From Brachybacterium sacelli (GTDB lineage: Bacteria > Actinomycetota > Actinomycetes > Actinomycetales > Dermabacteraceae), in NCBI RefSeq assembly GCF_017876545.1, contig NZ_JAGIOD010000001.1:992001-1056000 (forward strand): a stretch of 64,000 nucleotides of DNA, in the 5' to 3' direction. The notes below the pieces were generated by a model. The model was not told where the DNA came from. It was given only the letters and a program-made list of their open reading frames with translations, and did no database searches. How positions within the stretch are numbered: position 1 is the first letter of the stretch; each line of letters begins with the position of its first letter. Shown here in pieces: positions 22,761 to 30,771 of this stretch. Both the position numbers and the translations under genes were made by a program.

Positions 22761-24017
22761 TCACGCCGGGCGCGCCCCCGCTCCCGTCCGCGACCACCGC
22801 GCCACCAGCAGATGCAGCGGGAGCGTGAGGGCGAGGACCGCCGCCGTGATCAGCGGGAGGTGGCCCGGGGTGAGGCCTGTCGCCAGGGCGAGCCCGCCGA
22901 CGCCGCCGCCGAGAGCGCTGCCCAGCGAGATCGCGCTCGCGTTCAGGGCCATGACCACGGCGACCGACGCCGGAGCCATCCCTGCCAGTCGGGCCTGCTG
23001 CGGGACCGCGTGGCCGCCGTTGCCGATGCCCGCCAGCAGGAACCAGACCACGCTCAGCACCGCCACCGCCATCGGGGCTGCGAGCGAGAGTGCGAGTGCT
23101 CCGAAGAGCGCATCGACCAGCAGGGCCGTGAGGATCACGGTGAGCACGCGCACGGGGGAGTAGCGGTCCACCAGCCGCCCCGTGACGGCGTTGCCGAGCA
23201 TGCTCGCCAGCCCGTAGCCGCACATGATCACGATCATCATCCAGCCGGCTCGATGCGTGGGCTGCAGGATCAGCACGGCATAGGTGAAGCAGGTGTAGCT
23301 CGCGCACAGCACTCCGGTGGAGACCAGCAGACCTGCCACCAGGCGGGGCTGGGCCAGCGGGCGCAGGCGAGCACCGAGGGAGGAGGAGGGATAGCGCAGC
23401 GGCGGCAGGCGCAGACCGATCCCCAGCAGGGCGATCGCGCCGACGACGGAGACGAGCACCAGGGGCAGGCGCCAGCTGGACTGGCCCAGGATCAGCCCGA
23501 CGGGGACCCCGAGCGCGGTGGCGGTCATCCACCCGCCGAGGACGAACGACAGCGCCCGCCCGCGGTGGCGCTCGGGGACCAGGTGGACCACGTACCCCGT
23601 CACCGCCGCCCCAAGGAGGCAGGCACCGAGCGCCGCGAGCACTCGCCCGCCCAGGGCCAGTGAGTAGCTCGGGGCGATCGCGGTGAGCAGGTTGCCGAGG
23701 ACGAAGGTCGTCAGCGCGACCATGATGGTGCGGCGCTGCTCCCACCCGCTGGTGGTCGCCCCGAGCACCGGACCGGCGACGGCCGAGGTGAGGGCGAAGG
23801 CCGAGACCAGCTGCCCGGCCAGGGCCGCGGTGACCTCGAGATCCGAGGCGATGTCCGGCAGCAGACCGGCCAGGACGTATCCGTCGATGCCGGTGGTGAA
23901 GGTCGCGACCGCGAGCCAGATCAGGGTGCGGTACGGGACCCCGGGCGGCGATGCCGGAACGGGCGCCCCGCGCTGAGCGTCGCCGGGCGCGCCACCGGGT
24001 GGGTCAGAGGGGGTCAC
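22761..24017 (-). CDS. MFS transporter (DHA1/AraJ-like efflux)
   Basis: 418 residues with 12 hydrophobic segments. TTGIDGYVLAGLLPDIASDL is the DHA1-type first helix, GWEQRRTIMVAL fits the cytoplasmic loop motif A position, and GYVVHLVPERHRGRALSFVLGGW corresponds to the mid-region motifs. Related to arabinose/drug exporters of the AraJ/YdhP group. GTG start with GAGAGAGG upstream. It is transcribed in the same direction as the upstream dehydrogenase genes but is separated from them by a 16-bp hairpin, so it is probably an independent unit. Substrate unknown. Confidence 0.88.
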   Translation of the reverse strand: MTPSDPPGGAPGDAQRGAPVPASPPGVPYRTLIWLAVATFTTGIDGYVLAGLLPDIASDLEVTAALAGQLVSAFALTSAVAGPVLGATTSGWEQRRTIMVALTTFVLGNLLTAIAPSYSLALGGRVLAALGACLLGAAVTGYVVHLVPERHRGRALSFVLGGWMTATALGVPVGLILGQSSWRLPLVLVSVVGAIALLGIGLRLPPLRYPSSSLGARLRPLAQPRLVAGLLVSTGVLCASYTCFTYAVLILQPTHRAGWMMIVIMCGYGLASMLGNAVTGRLVDRYSPVRVLTVILTALLVDALFGALALSLAAPMAVAVLSVVWFLLAGIGNGGHAVPQQARLAGMAPASVAVVMALNASAISLGSALGGGVGGLALATGLTPGHLPLITAAVLALTLPLHLLVARWSRTGAGARPA

Positions 24018-24077
24018 GAGGCGAGGGCCTCTCTCTCGGTGGGCGCCGAGGAATCGACGTGGGAGCCCCAGAGAAGG

Positions 24078-24119
24078 GGCCCCAGGACCGATGATGCGCG
24101 AAACATCGGTCCTGGGGCC
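24078..24119 (-). terminator. Hairpin terminator after dehydrogenase pair
   Basis: GGCCCCAGGACCGATG (24078-24093) is perfectly complementary to 24104-24119 with a 10-base loop. It begins 30 bases after the stop of the dehydrogenase gene at 24149. The core GGACCGATG/CATCGGTCC recurs in the longer hairpin at 63243-63300. Confidence 0.75.
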
Positions 24120-24148
24120 GCATCATCGAGGCGCGCGCCGGAGCCGGG

Positions 24149-25162
24149 TCAGAGGCTGATGACGTCCGCGACCTGACCGGTCTTCGAGGACTCGTAGGCC
24201 GCGAGGATCACTCCGAGCACGCTGACGCCCTCGACCTGGTTGTTCAGCGGACGCCCGCCGGTGGTGAGTACGTCGACGAAGTGCGCGATCTCGGCGGCGA
24301 AGGTGTCGACCTGCTCGTGCTCGAAGACCTGCACCTCCTCGCCGCGCAGCTGCACCTTCAGGGTCGAGCCGTCCGAGCTGAGCGAGCCCTTCTCGCCGAC
24401 GGCGGAGAACCGGTCGGTCCCGGGTGCGGCCGCATAGGCCCACGAGGTGACCATCTGACCCACCGCGCCGTTGTCGAAGCGCACCAGCACCTGCGCCGAG
24501 TCCTCGCCCTCCATGAACTTCAGGCGGTGGGTCGAGAGCATCGCGAAGGCGCTGACCGGGGTCGCACCGGCCAGGTGCAGCATCAGGTAGGTGGGGTGGT
24601 AGCCGGTGTCGATCAGCTCGCCGCCGCCGGAGGTGGCCGTGACCCCGCGCCAGCCCATCGACTCCGGGTCGAAGTCGTTGAAGAAGGAGTCCGTGGTGCG
24701 GACCTCGTAGACCTGACCCAGGGCGCCGGAGTCGATGACCTCCTTGGCCTTGGCCACGGCCGGCATGAACAGCTGGTTGTGGGCGCACATGAGGGTCACG
24801 CCGGACTTCTCGATCACCTTGGAGACCGTCGTGGCCTCCTCGGGGGTCAGGCACAGCGGCTTCTCGCACAGGATGTGCTTGCCGGCCTCGGCGGCCGCGA
24901 CGATGGCGGGGGTGTGCAGGTGGTGGGGCAGGCAGATGTCGACAGCGTCGACGTTCGGATCCTTCACCATCTCGGTGAAGTCGCTGTAGCCCGTCGCCCC
25001 GGTCTCCTCGACGCGCGCGGCGAGGGTCTCCTCGCTGGCGTCGGCGATCGCGGCGATCGTGACGCGGTCGGGGATCTGGGCGTAGCCCTTCAGGTGGGCG
25101 TTGGCGATGCCGCCGCCGCCGATGATGCCGATGCGGACGGGGGACTGGATGGTGCTGGTCAT
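24149..25162 (-). CDS. Gfo/Idh/MocA-family dehydrogenase
   Basis: 337 residues. The Rossmann motif is IGIIGGGGIANAHLKGY (about 11-27). VDICLPHHLHTPAIVAAAEAGKHILCEKPL contains the EKP motif with the catalytic Lys. The substrate domain has GGGELIDTGYHPTYLMLHLAG with the usual D-x-G-x-H. Members oxidise or reduce sugars and inositols at one carbon with NAD(P). GAGGAG precedes the ATG. It lies downstream of another family member (140-base gap) on the same strand, so two successive redox steps on one substrate are plausible. Specificity unknown. Confidence 0.9.
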   Translation of the reverse strand: MTSTIQSPVRIGIIGGGGIANAHLKGYAQIPDRVTIAAIADASEETLAARVEETGATGYSDFTEMVKDPNVDAVDICLPHHLHTPAIVAAAEAGKHILCEKPLCLTPEEATTVSKVIEKSGVTLMCAHNQLFMPAVAKAKEVIDSGALGQVYEVRTTDSFFNDFDPESMGWRGVTATSGGGELIDTGYHPTYLMLHLAGATPVSAFAMLSTHRLKFMEGEDSAQVLVRFDNGAVGQMVTSWAYAAAPGTDRFSAVGEKGSLSSDGSTLKVQLRGEEVQVFEHEQVDTFAAEIAHFVDVLTTGGRPLNNQVEGVSVLGVILAAYESSKTGQVADVISL

Positions 25163-25301
25163 GGGGGTTCTCCTCGGAAAGGTGGAGCGGGTGAGTTCGG
25201 GGTGTTCGCGGGTCGGGGTCAGCGGCACCTGGCACGTGGGAAGCACCGGGTGACGCAGGGTGCGTGGAACGTGCGGCCGTCGCCTCGGGCGCCGTCCGGC
25301 C

Positions 25302-26261
25302 TCAGGCGGCGGCGGTGTTGGCGGCGATGACCAGTGCGGTCAGCGCCCGGGCACGCTCGAGGTTCTCGGTGGTCTCCTCGCCGCTGTGGATCGCCTGGAC
25401 CCATTGGGCGAAGGGATTCGGGGCGTCGGCCGGGACCTCGACGGGGGCGGGCCCGTCACCGGTGTCCAGGACCATGCCGCCATCGGCGCCGAGCCCGTGG
25501 GTCAGGGTGCCTGCGGTGCCCTGGACCTCGATGGAGAAGGGGCTGGAGGGGGTCACGAAGCCGGTCTCGACGACGCCGATCGCCCCGTCGGGGCTGGTCA
25601 CGGTGACGACCGCATTGTCCTCGACGCCGCGGCCGGTCATGTCGGTGTAGGTGGCCGAGGCGACCGTGACGTCGGTGCCCAGGATCAGCTGGGTGAGATA
25701 GGCGGGATGGGCGGCGAGGTCGCTGAACGCCCCGCCGACGGCCTCGGCCGGATCGTAGAAGCGGGCCGGAAGCCAGTCGCCGGTCGAGCCGTTGTGGGCC
25801 AGGCGCACCCGCGAGTAGCTCAGCCGGCCCAGGGTGCCGGCCTCGAGCACCTCCCGCAACGCCACGGTGTACCCGTGGGCCAGGCGCGGCAGCGACACGG
25901 TGACCTGCACGCCCGCGGCGCGAGCGGCCGCCAGCAGCTCATCGCACTCCGCAAGATCGGGGGCCAGCAGCTTCTCGGTGAACACGTGCTTGCCGGCGGC
26001 GATGACCTTGCCGATCACCTCGCGGTGCACGGTGGTCGCGGTGGTGATGGTGACGCCGTCGAGGTCCTCGCGGGCCAGCAGGGCATCGAGGTCGGGCACG
26101 AACTCGACGCCGACCTTCTCGGCGAGAGCCTTCCCGCGCTCGCCGTCGTCGTCCCAGACGGCGACCAGCTCGGTGTCGGGGTGGTTCTGGGCTTCTCTCG
26201 CATACTCCTCGGCATGGACATGCCAGGCGGACAGGGCAGCGATGCGCAGCGGTGCGGACAC
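25302..26261 (-). CDS. Gfo/Idh/MocA-family dehydrogenase
   Basis: 319 residues. The N-terminus RIAALSAWHVHAEEYAREA lacks the usual GxGxxG; a His-containing loop stands in its place, a variation seen in part of the family. The EKP position reads GKHVFTEKLLAPDL, so the Pro is replaced by Leu while the Lys is kept. GGAFSDLAAHPAYLTQLILG supplies the active-site D-x-x-x-H. GTG start. It heads the two-gene unit with the dehydrogenase at 24149-25162. Given the altered nucleotide loop, activity is probable but not certain. Confidence 0.85.
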   Translation of the reverse strand: MSAPLRIAALSAWHVHAEEYAREAQNHPDTELVAVWDDDGERGKALAEKVGVEFVPDLDALLAREDLDGVTITTATTVHREVIGKVIAAGKHVFTEKLLAPDLAECDELLAAARAAGVQVTVSLPRLAHGYTVALREVLEAGTLGRLSYSRVRLAHNGSTGDWLPARFYDPAEAVGGAFSDLAAHPAYLTQLILGTDVTVASATYTDMTGRGVEDNAVVTVTSPDGAIGVVETGFVTPSSPFSIEVQGTAGTLTHGLGADGGMVLDTGDGPAPVEVPADAPNPFAQWVQAIHSGEETTENLERARALTALVIAANTAAA

Positions 26262-26550
26262 GAATCCTCACGATCCAGGGTCGGGGGAGCGGCGTGCCCG
26301 CAGGACTTACGGCCGCGAAATTGGTGTGAACCAGCCTACAGAGAATCCGTCGGATCGCATCCCCCTGGCGCGACCTTTTTTGCCAAGGCTTAACCGCTTC
26401 TGGCTGGGCGATTGAGCGAGAGCGCTGCTCTTTGTGTGGTGGCGGGGGTGCGGTGCCGCGAGCGGATCAGCAGGTGGCGCCTCGATTCGCCCGGCCACTT
26501 CCGTCGCCGTCCAACCCGGGAACCCGGCCGCCGGTGCCGGGATTCAGGAT
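26262..26550. other. Intergenic region upstream of dehydrogenase pair
   Basis: Part of a 392-base divergent gap (26262-26653). It is locally A/T-richer around 26310-26400. A TTGGCA box with a run of A residues appears on the minus strand near 26380, and a small TTGGT/ACCAG dyad at about 26320-26334. No gene is recognised here. Confidence 0.35.
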
Positions 26551-26570
26551 GCTACGTCGGGGAGCGTAGC
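26551..26570. promoter_or_regulatory. Putative response-regulator box upstream of SHOCT gene
   Basis: GCTACG-TCGGGGAG-CGTAGC is an inverted repeat 84 bases upstream of the SHOCT protein ATG. Its 18-base core matches 15 of 18 positions of the dyad at 28970-28987 in front of the neighbouring two-component operon. I infer the same response regulator binds both. Confidence 0.5.
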
Positions 26571-26653
26571 GGAGGTGTCGTCCGCCGACCGACGCCGCGC
26601 GTCGCGGGGACGGGCAGTCTCGGGAGCACGTACCCACCGAGGAGGACACCACC

Positions 26654-26935
26654 ATGAACACACTGACCCACGGACTGACCGAGATCGTCGTCGCCGGCGG
26701 CGAGCAGGGGCCCTGGATGGACGGCGGGGGACCACCCTTCCCGTTCTTCCTCATCCCGCTGTTCTGGCTGCTGGTCGTGATCGCCGTGGTCCTGACCGTC
26801 GTGCTCGGCCGTCGCCGTCGCGAGATCGCGGCAGGACGACGGGCCGGGGAGAGGCGCCTGGCCGAACGGTACGCCGAGGGGGCGATCGACGAGGACGAGT
26901 TCCGCGCCCGTCGCGCGGTGCTGCGCGAGAAGTGA
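26654..26935 (+). CDS. Small membrane protein with SHOCT domain
   Basis: 93 residues: a Gly/Pro-rich lead (about 14-28), one strong membrane helix (FFLIPLFWLLVVIAVVLTVVLG, about 31-52), a basic stretch, then RLAERYAEGAIDEDEFRARRAVL, a clear SHOCT short C-terminal domain. SHOCT segments are often oligomerisation modules at the end of membrane proteins. GAGGAGG precedes the ATG. It is convergent with the two-component operon and carries a matching dyad upstream, suggesting it is a target of that system. Confidence 0.75.
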   Translation: MNTLTHGLTEIVVAGGEQGPWMDGGGPPFPFFLIPLFWLLVVIAVVLTVVLGRRRREIAAGRRAGERRLAERYAEGAIDEDEFRARRAVLREK

Positions 26936-26941
26936 GCCCTG

Positions 26942-26991
26942 ACGCTCGGGAGGGGGTCGGCGGCTCTGCCCGAGGACCCTCTCTCGAGCGT
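26942..26991. terminator. Hairpin between SHOCT gene and response regulator
   Basis: ACGCTCGGGAGGGGGTC (26942-26958) pairs with 26975-26991 over 17 positions including two G-U wobbles, starting just after the SHOCT stop and ending 16 bases before the response-regulator stop. Placed to terminate both convergent genes. Confidence 0.7.
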
Positions 26992-27007
26992 GTCCGCCTC
27001 GCCCTGC

Positions 27008-27658
27008 TCAGGCCACCCCGGACTGGTAGGCGAACACCACGAGCTGGGCGCGATCGCGGGCCCCCAGCTTGATCATCGCCCGGCTGACGTGCGTGCGGGC
27101 GGTCGCGGGGGAGACCACCAGACGCTCGGCGATCTCCTGGTTGTTGAGGCCTTCCGCCGCGAGCGCCACGACCTCCCGCTCCCGCTCGGTGAGCTCGCCG
27201 AGCCGTGGGTGCGGGTTCGCCCGCCGCGGCGCCCGGCGCGTGAACTCCCGGATCAGGGTCCGCGTGACCGTCGGCGCGAGCAGGGCCCCGCCCTCGGCGA
27301 CGATGGCGATCGCCTCGACCAGATCCGCCGGTGGTGCGGTCTTGAGCAGGAATCCGCTCGCCCCGTCACGCAGCGCCTCGAACACGTACTCGTCGAGCTC
27401 GAAGGTGGTCAGGACGATCACCCGCGTGTGCTCGAGATCCGGATGCGCGAGGATCCGCCGCGTCGCCTCGAGCCCGTCGATCCCGGGCATCCGGATGTCC
27501 ATGAGGACGACGTCCGGGCGCGTCCGCGCGGCCTCCTCCACGGCGGCGAGCCCGTCGGGTGCCTCCCCGGCCAGGGTGAGGCCGTCGGTCTCCTCGAGCA
27601 GGACACGCAGACCGAGCCGGACCAGCTCCTGGTCATCGACGATCAGGACGGAGGTCAT
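27008..27658 (-). CDS. LuxR/NarL-type response regulator
   Basis: 216 residues. The receiver domain has the acidic pocket (VDDQE near 7-11), the phospho-acceptor Asp in VVLMDIRMPG (about 54) and the Lys in FLLKTAPP. The LuxR-type DNA-binding domain is LTEREREVVALAAEGLNNQEIAERLVVSPATARTHVSRAMIKLG. Its ATG overlaps the stop of the histidine kinase (ATGA), so the pair is coupled. It probably binds the CTACG...CGTAG dyads upstream of its own operon and of the SHOCT gene (inference). Confidence 0.95.
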   Translation of the reverse strand: MTSVLIVDDQELVRLGLRVLLEETDGLTLAGEAPDGLAAVEEAARTRPDVVLMDIRMPGIDGLEATRRILAHPDLEHTRVIVLTTFELDEYVFEALRDGASGFLLKTAPPADLVEAIAIVAEGGALLAPTVTRTLIREFTRRAPRRANPHPRLGELTEREREVVALAAEGLNNQEIAERLVVSPATARTHVSRAMIKLGARDRAQLVVFAYQSGVA

Positions 27659-28887
27659 GGCTGCTCCTCGGGGGACGGGCTGGCGAGCGGGAGGACCGCG
27701 TGGACGTGGAAGGTGTGCGGTTCGGGGCCGGCGCCGGCGGTCAGGGTGCCGCCGAGGCGAGCGGCGCGGTGCCGCATCCCGGAGATCCCGAAGCCGGGCT
27801 CGTGCCCGGCCGGATGCAGGTCCTGGTTGGTGACGGTGACCTCCACGGCCTCGCTCTCCTGGCGGATCCGCACCTCGGCCCGCGGGTGCGCGGAATGCTT
27901 GACCACGTTGGTCAGCGACTCCTGCACGATCCGGTAGACGGCGACGTCGGCCGCGGGCGGCAAGGGCCCCGCCGCGGGGTCGATCTCGAGGTCCACCGCC
28001 ACGCCCGCCGTCCGCACCCGCTCGCACAGCGCCCCGATCCTCGCGATCCCGGGAGTGGGGGCGACCGGGTCCTGCGAGGCGTCCGTGCCGTCGGGGCGGA
28101 TCGAGGACAGGGTGGAGCGCAGCTCGTCCAGAGCCTCCGCGCTCGCCGCGCTGATCGCCCGCAGCGCCTCCTCGGACTGTCCGGGTCGGGTGTCTCGCAC
28201 GTGCAGGGCGATGTCCGCCTGCATCTGGATGGCGGCCAGGCCATGGCCGACGACGTCGTGCACCTCCTGGGCGATCCGCAGCCGCTCGGCCTGCACGAGC
28301 CGTTCGTCGGCGTCGGCGCGGGCCCGGCTCCGCGCGTCGGCGGCCAGGTGGCGCGCCAGCCCGATCGAGAAGGGCAGCGCGACCCACGCCGCGGCCGGGA
28401 CCAGGCCGACCATGCCGTGGGTGAGGGATGTGAGGGACCAGGAGGTGACCAGGTGCAGCATCAGCGCGGCGAGGGTGACGAGCGCCCACACCGCGGCGAC
28501 GCGCGGGGGCCGCCGGCGGGCCACGGCGTGGACGGCGAGCGCGACGGCGAGCAGCACCGGACCGTACGGATAGCCGATGATCAGGTAGATCGTGGTCGCC
28601 GTGGTCGCGATGACCAGGGTTGTCACCGGTCGGTGGCGGCGTGCCACCAGCGCCAGCGCGGCCGTGGCCACGAGCACCGCCGCGACGGCATCCGGGCTGG
28701 TCGCCCCCTCCGGCACCGGCGGCGTCGGGCTCGGGCCCTCGGGCCCGGGGCCCCAGCGCTGCGAGGCACGGCCGATGACCGGGAGCGTCGCCAGGCAGAG
28801 CGCGGCCAGCAGGAGGGCGGGCACGAGATCCCGCGCCAGGCTCCCCGGTGCGAGGAGCGGCCGCTGCGGGCGATCGGGCTCCGGCAC
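27655..28887 (-). CDS. Sensor histidine kinase (HisKA_3 / NarL partner type)
   Basis: 410 residues. Several membrane helices fill the first 190 residues with no large extracellular loop. The dimerisation/phosphotransfer segment is RLRIAQEVHDVVGHGLAAIQMQ, with the phospho-His in VHD. The ATP-binding domain shows YRIVQESLTNVVKHS (N-box) and GFGISGMRHRAARLGG (G-box). The architecture resembles DesK/LiaS-type actinobacterial kinases sensing membrane or envelope state. GTG start with GGGGAGC upstream. The signal is unknown. Confidence 0.92.
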   Translation of the reverse strand: MPEPDRPQRPLLAPGSLARDLVPALLLAALCLATLPVIGRASQRWGPGPEGPSPTPPVPEGATSPDAVAAVLVATAALALVARRHRPVTTLVIATTATTIYLIIGYPYGPVLLAVALAVHAVARRRPPRVAAVWALVTLAALMLHLVTSWSLTSLTHGMVGLVPAAAWVALPFSIGLARHLAADARSRARADADERLVQAERLRIAQEVHDVVGHGLAAIQMQADIALHVRDTRPGQSEEALRAISAASAEALDELRSTLSSIRPDGTDASQDPVAPTPGIARIGALCERVRTAGVAVDLEIDPAAGPLPPAADVAVYRIVQESLTNVVKHSAHPRAEVRIRQESEAVEVTVTNQDLHPAGHEPGFGISGMRHRAARLGGTLTAGAGPEPHTFHVHAVLPLASPSPEEQP

Positions 28888-28969
28888 GTCAGCTCCCCTC
28901 GTCCGTGGTCGGGGGACCAGTCTGGCGCGATGGCGCGGCCGCGTCACCCCGTCGGCGGCGTACCGGGGA

Positions 28970-28987
28970 CTACGTCCGGGGACGTAG
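28970..28987. promoter_or_regulatory. CTACGTCC-GG-GGACGTAG palindrome, two-component operon
   Basis: A perfect 18-base dyad (8-base arms, 2-base spacer) 83 bases upstream of the kinase GTG and 103 upstream of the divergent membrane protein. Similar dyad at 26551-26570. It suits an autoregulatory NarL-type binding site. Confidence 0.55.
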
Positions 28988-29089
28988 ACGGGCCGAGGCC
29001 GACCTCGAGCGGCCGACACGCGCCGGCCGGGAGATCACGGTTGTGCGAAAACCTTTCCCCCGGCGGCGGGTTCCGGGAGACGATGAGAC

Positions 29090-29794
29090 ATGTCGTTCGA
29101 TCTGGCCCCTCTCGAACTGCTCGCCGCCGCCCTGAACGCCGTGATGCTCGCACTGCCGATCGCTTTCCCCGTCGCCGCCGGGGTGATCGCCGCGCCGCGC
29201 CGGATGCGGAGCGGCGCGGGGCTCGCCCTCGGGCTCGGACTCCTGATCGGCGTGCTCGCCGTCATCGCCGCACATTTCCTCGGTCTCGGGGAAGCCCTCA
29301 CGGCCGCCGCGGATCTCGGCCTGGTGCTGGGGCTGCTGTGCGCGGTGGTCGCTGCGGTGTCCATCGTCATCCGCTCCGACGGCTCGGGCGGGACGGCCGT
29401 GGTCGGCATCCTCGCCTGCGCTCTGATCGGCCTCGCCGAGCCCGGGCGGGCCCTTCCGTCCATGTTCGCCCTCACGCAGTCCGCGCTGGTGGCCCTCACC
29501 GCGGTGGTGATCGAGGCCGTGGTGCTGGCGCTCGTGGTCAGCGCTCTCGTCGCGGCCGGCCGCAGGGTGCGAGCCCTGCAGATCGGCGTCGCGGCGGCAG
29601 GCGCCGTCGCGGCCGTGATGACCGGGACCGCGATCGTCGTGCTCGCCGTCGCCACCGGCGGTTCCGCGATCCCGATGCCCACGCAGCTCGTCGTGATCGT
29701 GGGGGCCCTGGTGCTGGGCACCGCCGTCGGCGGCCTGATGGCGCTGCGCTCAGGCCGTCGGGGCGACCTCGAAGCCCGCCGGAGCGAGGCGTGA
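29090..29794 (+). CDS. Polytopic membrane protein, unknown family
   Basis: 234 residues, about seven hydrophobic stretches (from LELLAAALNAVMLALPIAFPVAAGV to LVVIVGALVLGTAVGGLMAL) with a short charged C-terminus. I do not recognise it. It is divergent from the sensor kinase and shares its promoter region with the CTACGTCC dyad, so it may be part of the same response. Its last 45 bases overlap the 3' end of the convergent IclR gene. Coding is supported by the regular hydrophobic pattern and strong G/C third positions. Confidence 0.7.
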   Translation: MSFDLAPLELLAAALNAVMLALPIAFPVAAGVIAAPRRMRSGAGLALGLGLLIGVLAVIAAHFLGLGEALTAAADLGLVLGLLCAVVAAVSIVIRSDGSGGTAVVGILACALIGLAEPGRALPSMFALTQSALVALTAVVIEAVVLALVVSALVAAGRRVRALQIGVAAAGAVAAVMTGTAIVVLAVATGGSAIPMPTQLVVIVGALVLGTAVGGLMALRSGRRGDLEARRSEA

Positions 29795-30547
29795 GAGCTC
29801 CTCGCGCAGCAGGTCGCCGATCCCGGCCCGCCGCCGCTCGTCCATGCGCTCGATCGGCCCGGTGACGCTGACCGAGACCGACCGCCCGCCCGGACGCACC
29901 AGGGCCACGCCCACGCAGGCGATGCCCGTCTCGTTCTCCTCGATCTCCATGGACCAGCCGCGCGCGGCGGTCCGGTCGACGACCTCCGCGAGGTGCTCGA
30001 GGGCGATCACCTGTCCCACCTCCGCCGTCTCCGCCGCGGTGGCGCGGGCGTACGCGTCCAGCGCCTGGCCGCGGACCCCGTCGGCCGCGAGCAGGGCCCG
30101 CCCCATGGCGGTGCGTGCCGCCGGGGCGCGCTTGCCGATGCTGGACCACACGCGCAGCGTGCGCTCGGGCTCGACCTTGTCCAGGTAGAGGACGTGGGGG
30201 CCGTCGAGCCGGCCCAGGTGCACCAGCTCCTGGGTGCGGTGCGAGATCGCCGCGAGCGCCGGGGCGAACAGCACCGGGAGGTTCTCCCCCCGCTCGAAGC
30301 GCCCTGCCAGCACCGGGACGGCACTGCCCAGACGGTAGCGCTGGTCGGGCTGCACCTGCTCGGCGAAGCCCCGATGGATCAGGGCGCGCAGCAGCCGGTG
30401 CACCGAGGCCTTGTTCAGACCGCTGGAGGCGGTGATCTCGCGCAGCGTCAGCCCGTCGGGCCCCGCCTCGGCGAGGATCTCGAGCAGGGCCAGCGCCTTG
30501 TCGACGCTGCCGACGGGGGAGGCCGCGGTCTCGGGGGTCGTGGTCAT
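29750..30547 (-). CDS. IclR-family transcriptional regulator
   Basis: 265 residues. Winged HTH: SVDKALALLEILAEAGPDGLTLREITASSGLNKASVHRLLRAL. The IclR effector domain (ELVHLGRLDGPHVLYLDKVEPE, then AARTAMGRALLA and GWSMEIEENETGIACVGVAL) binds small acids in characterised relatives. KdgR-type members of this family control 2-keto-3-deoxygluconate metabolism, which suits the divergent permeases and mannonate dehydratase. ATG codons at 30556 and 30547 are possible; GGAG is too close to the first, so the second is favoured. It overlaps the membrane protein gene by 45 bases. Confidence 0.9.
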   Translation of the reverse strand: MTTTPETAASPVGSVDKALALLEILAEAGPDGLTLREITASSGLNKASVHRLLRALIHRGFAEQVQPDQRYRLGSAVPVLAGRFERGENLPVLFAPALAAISHRTQELVHLGRLDGPHVLYLDKVEPERTLRVWSSIGKRAPAARTAMGRALLAADGVRGQALDAYARATAAETAEVGQVIALEHLAEVVDRTAARGWSMEIEENETGIACVGVALVRPGGRSVSVSVTGPIERMDERRRAGIGDLLREELSRLAPAGFEVAPTA

Positions 30548-30629
30548 GGGGTCCATTCTCTCCGTCGGTCCCAGGGGCGGGACGTCGTTGCCGAGGCCGG
30601 TCGGGAGGCCTATGCTGATCGCGCACTAC

Positions 30630-30643
30630 GGAACGCACGTTCC
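30630..30643. promoter_or_regulatory. GGAACG-CA-CGTTCC dyad, probable IclR operator
   Basis: A perfect inverted repeat in the gap between IclR and the first MHS permease, of the GGAAC-GTTCC kind found for several IclR-family regulators. Control of the permease/dehydratase operon from here is inferred. Confidence 0.5.
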
Positions 30644-30771
30644 AGCATACAAAACATCAGGCAGTTCTCGTTCGTCTCAGGCCCCGCGAGCTGCCGCAAT
30701 CCACATCGGTCGACGACGTCGTCGACGACCGGGAGCCGCGCCGCGGCGACGGGCCCGCGCGAAGGAGCACG

